A stretch of 64,000 bases of DNA, taken from NCBI GenBank assembly GCA_964030475.1, contig CAXIPT010000011.1:1809780-1873779 (forward strand). Reading direction: 5' to 3'. The notes beneath the pieces were generated by a model. It had not been told where the DNA came from, searched no databases, and was given only the letters and a program-made list of their open reading frames with translations. This stretch comes from Tethya wilhelma. Its lineage: Eukaryota > Porifera > Demospongiae > Tethyida > Tethyidae. Positions 63,615-64,000 of this stretch are shown in pieces. Both the position numbers and the translations under genes were made by a program. How positions within the stretch are numbered: the stretch's first letter is position 1; each line of letters starts with the position of its first letter.

Positions 63615-64000
63615 AAAAATTATATCCATGCACCTTTTAAAATTAGATATGTGGGCATTAAGTACTGACAGTATTAATTATAACTGTTACAGTGATTTTG
63701 GCCAAAATTCACAATTATAGTAATGCAATTTTCTAGCAACTTAAATTGAAGTAAAGCAAGTTACAGCAGTCTAAGAGTATTACTGAAAACTGCTGAAATT
63801 TTAAGGAGGGTTAATTGCCATTATTACCTACCACAAGATAAATTAGAGTCCACTTCTGTTCTTTTATCTCCTTTCTCCTGGATTCACTGATGGCTAGCAG
63901 TCAAAGTGATCATGTTTACATTCACATAGTACATGGACAGTCCTATTTATAGCATCAATGATACCTGACATTAATTCTATTTTTGGATTTCAGATTCGTA
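63615..64000 (+). repeat. Duplicated segment, copy 2 (matches 20120-20516)
   Basis: It runs to the window edge in the same orientation as copy 1, with about 90-95% match by eye and small indels. No ORF was found. Confidence 0.75.

Overview
The window looks like draft-assembly genomic DNA from an early-branching animal, most likely a demosponge such as Amphimedon queenslandica. This is an inference from the gene families and genome style, not from a marker gene. The DNA is AT-rich, has short introns with GT..AG borders, is crowded with short inverted-repeat elements, and contains families that are expanded in sponges: intracellular fibronectin type III (FN3) arrays fused to an AIG1-like GTPase, Cys-rich multi-pass membrane proteins, Ig/FN3 receptors and FN3/jacalin lectins. 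Eight single n characters (23747, 36638, 37509, 42054, 54753, 59646, 61416, 63258) behave as contig joins or uncalled bases. Several coincide with abrupt changes of content.

Layout. 0.4-3.4 kb (minus): a Cys-rich multi-pass membrane gene split by a 1.1-kb composite element. 4.2 kb: a decayed fragment of the same family. 5.8-6.4 and 8.1-8.7 kb: two inverted-repeat elements, the second with a perfect 9-bp target duplication. 9.5-18.0 kb (minus): gene A, an intact single-exon 2820-aa protein with 23 FN3 domains, a GTPase domain, a Cys/His-rich module and a coiled coil. 20.9 kb: the last exon of a TPR-type protein. 21.5-23.7 kb (plus): a decayed DIRS-type retrotransposon. 23.7-30.7 kb (minus): gene B, a domain-for-domain tandem paralogue of gene A that carries a stop and a frameshift and has lost its GTPase end at the 23747 join. 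31.5-34.8 kb: a nest of elements inside one another. 38.9-42.0 kb: two composite elements tip to tip, one of them split by a 1,243-bp element with 9-bp target duplications that carries spliced-looking exons. 42.1-44.6 kb (plus): an FN3-like/triple-jacalin gene with two frameshifts. 45.4-48.4 kb: repeats. 49.5-51.4 kb (minus): an Ig/Ig/FN3/FN3/FN3 gene with intact splice sites but broken frames. 53.4-59.9 kb: mobile elements, including a 1.5-kb head-to-head palindrome. 59.9-63.1 kb: exons of at least three small unrecognised or partly recognised genes, then a second copy of the TPR exon.

The only large intact reading frame is gene A. The other big loci look like receptor, lectin or GTPase families undergoing birth-and-death, though part of the damage could be draft-assembly error. 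One recurrent mobile family, marked by the 12-mer GTAGGAATGGGC near its ends, is present in about a dozen whole or partial copies and accounts for much of the non-coding DNA.
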